From NCBI GenBank assembly GCA_944989445.1, contig CALYLW010000178.1, positions 842,165 through 906,164 on the forward strand: a stretch of 64,000 bases of DNA. Reading direction: 5' to 3'. The translations under genes were made by a program, and so were the position numbers. Shown one piece after another: positions 60,175 through 64,000 of this stretch (its first letter is position 1; each line of letters starts with the position of its first letter). The notes beneath the pieces are model-generated. The model was not told the DNA's origin, did no database searches, and saw only the letters and a program-made list of their open reading frames with translations. Source of the DNA: Ampullaceana balthica (taxonomy: Eukaryota > Mollusca > Gastropoda > Lymnaeidae).

Positions 60175-62943
60175 CTGGGAGTAAGAAAAGTCTGGTTTCA
60201 GTTTCATCACGAAGGTCATGATACAAGAAAGTTTGGAATATTTCTTAAATCTCTTTCCGTACATAGAAGTTATAGTTACGAACTACCAATAGCATTTAAC
60301 AGTTATAAGTAAACAGCAAATAAGAAACAGAAAAACTTGTGTGAAAAAACGTAACTTTTTTTCCCTGATTAAAATTAAAGAACATGATTATGTGATTAAA
60401 TGCTGATGAACTATTTGACAAAATTTAAATGAAAACTAAACAAAATATAAAGCTGAAAAGAAAAGGAAATTGAAGTGAAATTGAAACATGAGGTTGGACA
60501 ATTCAGAGGCATCGCTATGGTTGGTGTCACCCTCTCACGACTTACCCAATAGACCTCCTCCGAGTCTGGCTGTGCCGAATGACGGGGACATACATAATTT
60601 TACATGTTGGTGACGCACCCTTGTGATGGTGTCACCCGGTGTGGTCTGCACCCCCGCAACCCCTAATGACGCCTCTGGGGCAATGTTCCTTTTAAGCTAC
60701 GTGGCTGCAGAGTCACGCAGTTGTTTGACAATCACAGCCAGGCAATAATTGATACGAATAATAAATATTGTATACTTTTTTTTGTGTGCACATAAAAATG
60801 GATCCTGTGCAACTTTTACACAATATTTTTATTTTGCACATGGACCAATGTTCCTTAGAAGGAACATTGTGGTTTGGATATACATAAAGAATTGTCTGCA
60901 TGTTTCAAATTTTAATAAAGTGCTTGGTTTGTCAAAAGGCCATCCCCTCACCTCCTCAGTCTTAGAAGTGGTCCCATATTGATGCGCCCTTTATTTCGAT
61001 TACTTACACTTGCATGTATTTGGGTCTCATGCTTGTGCACAGGTATTGGTGCTGGTACATATGTCACGTCTGTCAGATCCTGTAAACCGCCAAAATTTCT
61101 CAAACGGGAATGTTTCCTCCACTTAGCTCTCCTGTTCTGAAACCAAATCTGACAATCATGGCAATTAAATGTGGCAAATCAACATGAACAAAAATAAATA
61201 AAGGTAAAAAAATGATTTTTAAAAACCACGTTTTTACAAGTGGACTAAAAAGAATAAAATAATTTAAAACTTGTAAGTTCAAGTACCACTACTTAACATG
61301 ACTAAAAACGTGGGGCGGGCGCTTATGAGGTTTAACATATGCGGTTCACTCATTCTATCATTTATAGATCTCTCTTTTGCCGTCTAAATTAGAAATCTTT
61401 AATTTTTATACCAAACACCCGCCCCACGTTTTTAGTCATATTAAATATAGGTACTTGAACTTACAAGTTTTAAATTATTTTCTTCTTTTTAGTCCACTTG
61501 TAAAAACGTGGTTTTTAAAAATCATTTTTTTTAACCTTTATTTATTTTATTCGTTTTAGTCCACTAATAAAAATGTGGTTTTTAACAATATTTTTTTACT
61601 TCTATTTATTTTACCAAACACCTCATCAGCGCCCGCGCAATGTTTAATAACAAAGCGATGAGGTCACGGGGTGAACTCGTTATTAGCAATTAATCTACGG
61701 CTGGCGGGTATAGATGCTTATTTAAAGATAAACTAAGAAATGCATTAATTTAATTACGTTATATTCGATCGATCTGAAATTTTGATACAGTGTATTGTCA
61801 TCCAATATCTATCTGTGGTAAAATTTTGAGCTCTCTAGGACCATCAGAAGTGGTTTAATTTTACGTTGGCAAATTTGAAAAATTGCGGACAGACAGACAC
61901 GAAAGCAAGTATATAATAAAATATAGATAAACTAAAAAGTTCAATAATTTGAAAAATTGTGGACAGACAAACAAACTATGCCACAGGAACGAAAGCGAGT
62001 TAATAAAAACGTGGTAAAAACCACCAGATTTATCATATTTATCTATTACCAACCATTTTGATAATAGTACCCGTAAAAAAGACAACTGCTTTGTACCACT
62101 CAGCTCAATTTAAGATAAGAACACGAAAATGTGCTCACCGTAATTTGACAATAAAAGATTTTTGAAAGCGCCACGCTCAAAATAAGTTATTGGAAAAAAA
62201 AATACCGCACCAAAATGAATTCGCTTTGAATGTCCGCATGAAGCTGTTCAATATCGAAATGAGATTTAATATATCTCTATTTGTCTCAACATTTTCTGAT
62301 CGTTTAATTGATTGCTTTTGAGCAAAAGGGACAATTACAAAAATATACGTAAACCATCTGCAGGTTAAAATGAACCGTCCTGCCAAATTTGGTCCCCGTC
62401 CGTCATTTGGTTTTTCCGTGATTGTGGAACTTACAGTCGAAAAGTGAAACATACAAACATACAAAGATACAAACACCAACTGTGCTTTGTATAATATACA
62501 ATATATATTATATTAGGGCTGCGTAAATTAACGATTAATTAATCGATTAATCGTTGAAAATTTTAATCGATTAAAGTTAATTTGATCCATTAAAACTCGA
62601 ATAAAATTTAAGAAAATATTCCTTATATTTTTCTTTTACAATTTATTAATAATTTTTTTGTTTTTACTTACATACTTTTCCCTGGTATTATTATTATTAT
62701 TTATTTAGACGTGCATACATAAGCAAAAAGGTTTTTCGTTCATATTTCTTGCATAGCAAAATGAATTTACTGTGTTACGTCACAAAATTTAGGAGCCATG
62801 GAATTGCCGTGACTTAAATAATGGATCGTGACTTAAGAGGATCTATATATGCGTTACACAAATATAATTAATCAAAATTAATATATTAATCGATAAAAAA
62901 AATTCCCGATTAATCGAACAATTTTTAAAAATAATTACCAGCC

Positions 62944-62996
<53 letters not shown>

Positions 62997-64000
62997 TATA
63001 TATATATGGTAAGATAGATAGATAGATAGAGATAGATAGATGAACAATTTATTACATCCTTCATCAAAGTATGTTTCATAAAATTTGTCATGATAAATAT
63101 GCATCTTTATTTAAGATAGAAGAAACTTATATTATAAAAATAAAAACTAATCTCTTATATAATGTATTTTATTGGGCGCATAGCTATAAATAAATAAAAT
63201 GAAACATATATAGAGTTAAAGGAAAAGACTATTGTTTGTTGTAATTATATTATTATTATTCCTTTTTAAATTTTAAATGAAGCTACAGGAACCCGTAAAT
63301 TATAAATGGAGCCTTATATATTGTTCCAGTCCCAGTATTTTATCATTTTAAATAGTGGGAAGGATAATACACATGATGTGACTGGACATCAAACGGAAAC
63401 ACGAGAACCATTGTCCTGTCTAAGATGTGCAAAGTGTGTTCTGACAAACGAATTGAAAGTTATGTGCTGTATTAGATGTCCGAGGTTTGTCTTGACCAAA
63501 TAGGGTTATGATATGACTTTACAAATAGGTTTATGATTTGTCTTGACAAAATATGGTTATCTGGTAATATTATTTAAATATTATCACTTATAAATTTTTT
63601 CGGCATCTGGATAAATTAATTTTGAGAAAAAAAAACGTGCAAAGACCTGATTATGGCCCACAGGCCGTAGCCTGCACACCTCCACAATCCTTACCACGCT
63701 ATTGATTCTCCAGACAACCCCAAGCTTCCCATCTTACTAAGAACTTACTTGTACTCTCTCCTCGTTGAGTCCAATCCTGGTCACCAAGCTCTCGCGCGTG
63801 TTAGCATCCGGGTAGTGCGTCATGGCGAACACTTCCTCCAACGAGTGCAGCTGCTCGGCCGTGAACGTTGTTCGCACCCGCCTCTTCTTCACAGCGTGCG
63901 CACCGTGCGAAAAACATTCGTTGGATGATGTCACGCTGTCAGCCACATCATCATTATTTTTATGATTGCGTTCTCTGTCGTGGCCAGGTTTTCTCAGGTC
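59431..64000 (-). CDS. PRD-class homeobox transcription factor, ISX-like (last three exons, 5' end outside window)
   Basis: Three exons on the minus strand (63749-64000, 61008-61148, 59431-60174) join in phase 0 and give 378 residues to the stop. The homeodomain begins [20 protein letters not shown] and continues [20 protein letters not shown], then [16 protein letters not shown]. Residue 50 is Gln and an intron splits positions 46/47, both usual in PRD-like homeobox genes. The [19 protein letters not shown]...R..L..RI.L pattern and the RN.G..Q.L segment after the homeodomain fit ISX best in my recollection. Vsx, Drgx, Uncx, Otp and Dmbx fit less well. No OAR motif was found in the C-terminal exon. 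Expected to be a nuclear DNA-binding regulator. Orthology is uncertain. Confidence 0.75.
60504..60677. mobile_element. hAT-type MITE, family B copy 2 (homeobox gene intron)
   Basis: Starts CAGAGGCATCGCTATGG and ends CCCTAATGACGCCTCTG. Related throughout to the copy at 19543-19743, with an internal deletion of about 30 bp. The flanking octamers GGACAATT and GGGCAATG match at six of eight positions, as in an aged target duplication. Confidence 0.8.
60846..60869. repeat. perfect 24-bp hairpin palindrome
   Basis: CAATGTTCCTT, AG, AAGGAACATTG: 11-bp arms around two bases. The centre TTCCTTAGAAGGAA resembles a heat-shock element (inverted TTC/GAA), but only weakly. Confidence 0.7.
61008..61148 (-). 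CDS. homeobox gene exon with homeodomain recognition helix
   Basis: On the minus strand, acceptor CATGATTGTCAG, donor GCAAGT|GTAAGT, phase 0 to 0, 141 nt. Encodes [20 protein letters not shown], then [16 protein letters not shown]. Confidence 0.88.
61186..61560. repeat. long inverted repeat (foldback) next to the homeodomain exon
   Basis: The left arm (about 61186-61325) contains AAAACCACGTTTTTACAAGT, AACTTGTAAGTTCAAGTACC and AAAAACGTGGGGCGGGCG. The right arm (about 61416-61560) contains their complements in reverse order. The spacer is about 90 bp. A third, diverged partial arm follows at about 61555-61625. It lies 38 bp upstream of the 61148 exon in the minus-strand gene, so the pre-mRNA would carry a hairpin of about 140 bp. 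Confidence 0.88.
62515..62945. mobile_element. hAT-like MITE with AGGGCTG termini
   Basis: Starts AGGGCTGCGTAAATTAACG and ends TAATTACCAGCCCT, with subterminal CGATTAATCGTT and ATTAATCGA blocks in inverted arrangement. The flanks are AT-rich, so the target duplication cannot be judged. Confidence 0.65.
62946..63034. repeat. (AT)n and (GATA)n microsatellite
   Basis: About 60 bp of TA repeats followed by five or six GATA units. Confidence 0.95.
63035..63748. other. homeobox gene intron, nothing recognised
   Basis: AT-rich intron with short open frames only. Near 63375-63550 short diverged direct repeats (GTTCTGACAAA, GTCTTGACCAAATA, GTCTTGACAAAATA) are visible. Confidence 0.5.
63749..64000 (-). 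CDS. homeobox gene exon with N-terminal homeodomain half (5' partial)
   Basis: The open frame runs from the window edge ([16 protein letters not shown]...) into [10 protein letters not shown] and ends at donor GTACAA|GTAAGT, after homeodomain residue 46. No start codon lies in the visible part: the frame is open to base 64000. Confidence 0.88.

Overview
The window is eukaryotic nuclear DNA. It has many phase-consistent introns, GT-AG splice sites, decayed class I and class II transposons, tRNA-derived SINEs and long minisatellites. Intron style, the SINE type with GATAA-repeat tails, the GGGGCCGTCC MITE family and a PRD-class homeobox gene all suggest a lophotrochozoan, most likely a gastropod mollusc. 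The species cannot be named from the sequence alone.

Layout. 1-3800 is a nest of two dead hAT transposons with a MITE and a SINE inside the second. 3960-8800 is mostly intergenic, with a CA-rich microsatellite, a GC-rich block and a pair of CTCF-like motifs. 8831-32609 (+) is a 15-exon gene for a predicted 2453-residue protein (gene 1). 34315-34900 is a 5'-truncated non-LTR retrotransposon with a 12-bp target duplication. 35268-56985 (+) is a 6-exon gene for a predicted 2968-residue protein (gene 2), 2760 codons of which lie in one giant exon. 59431-64000 (-) holds the last three exons of a PRD-class, ISX-like homeobox gene. Its 5' end lies beyond the window, and it converges on gene 2.

Genes 1 and 2 are tandem paralogues. 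Both begin with a short exon (MSGK.., MSGR..) ending in phase 1. Both have a huge acidic, serine-rich, disordered exon with in-frame tandem repeats. Both end in small exons with the same phase series (1-0, 0-2, 2-0), including a 131-nt exon of identical length. The shared C-terminal module (an ..EN..-containing coil followed by Y.R...QLKD[YF]) resembles the CFAP97/KIAA1430/Hemingway family of ciliary and flagellar proteins. If so, these are giant CFAP97-like proteins several times longer than the known ones. All splice junctions were chosen by eye from consensus and frame, and each joined CDS is an exact multiple of three.

The most unusual signal is the position of the minisatellites. Several arrays are built from exon/intron boundary sequence: a 44-bp array made of splice-donor copies (24096-25008), 50-bp and 55-bp arrays made of true splice-acceptor copies plus the first codons of the exon (30731-30986, 46381-46863), and a 28-bp array that starts inside the last coding exon (56951-57235). 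Others carry TTTAG acceptor-like units (25250-26076, and a 5-kb 23-bp array at 51035-56016 with higher-order structure). Another was seeded from the 3' body of a SINE (29068-29948). The introns also hold at least six MITE or hAT copies with exact 8-bp target duplications, three complete Harbinger-like MITEs with 3-bp duplications, and a decayed piggyBac element abutting a stray copy of gene 2 coding sequence.
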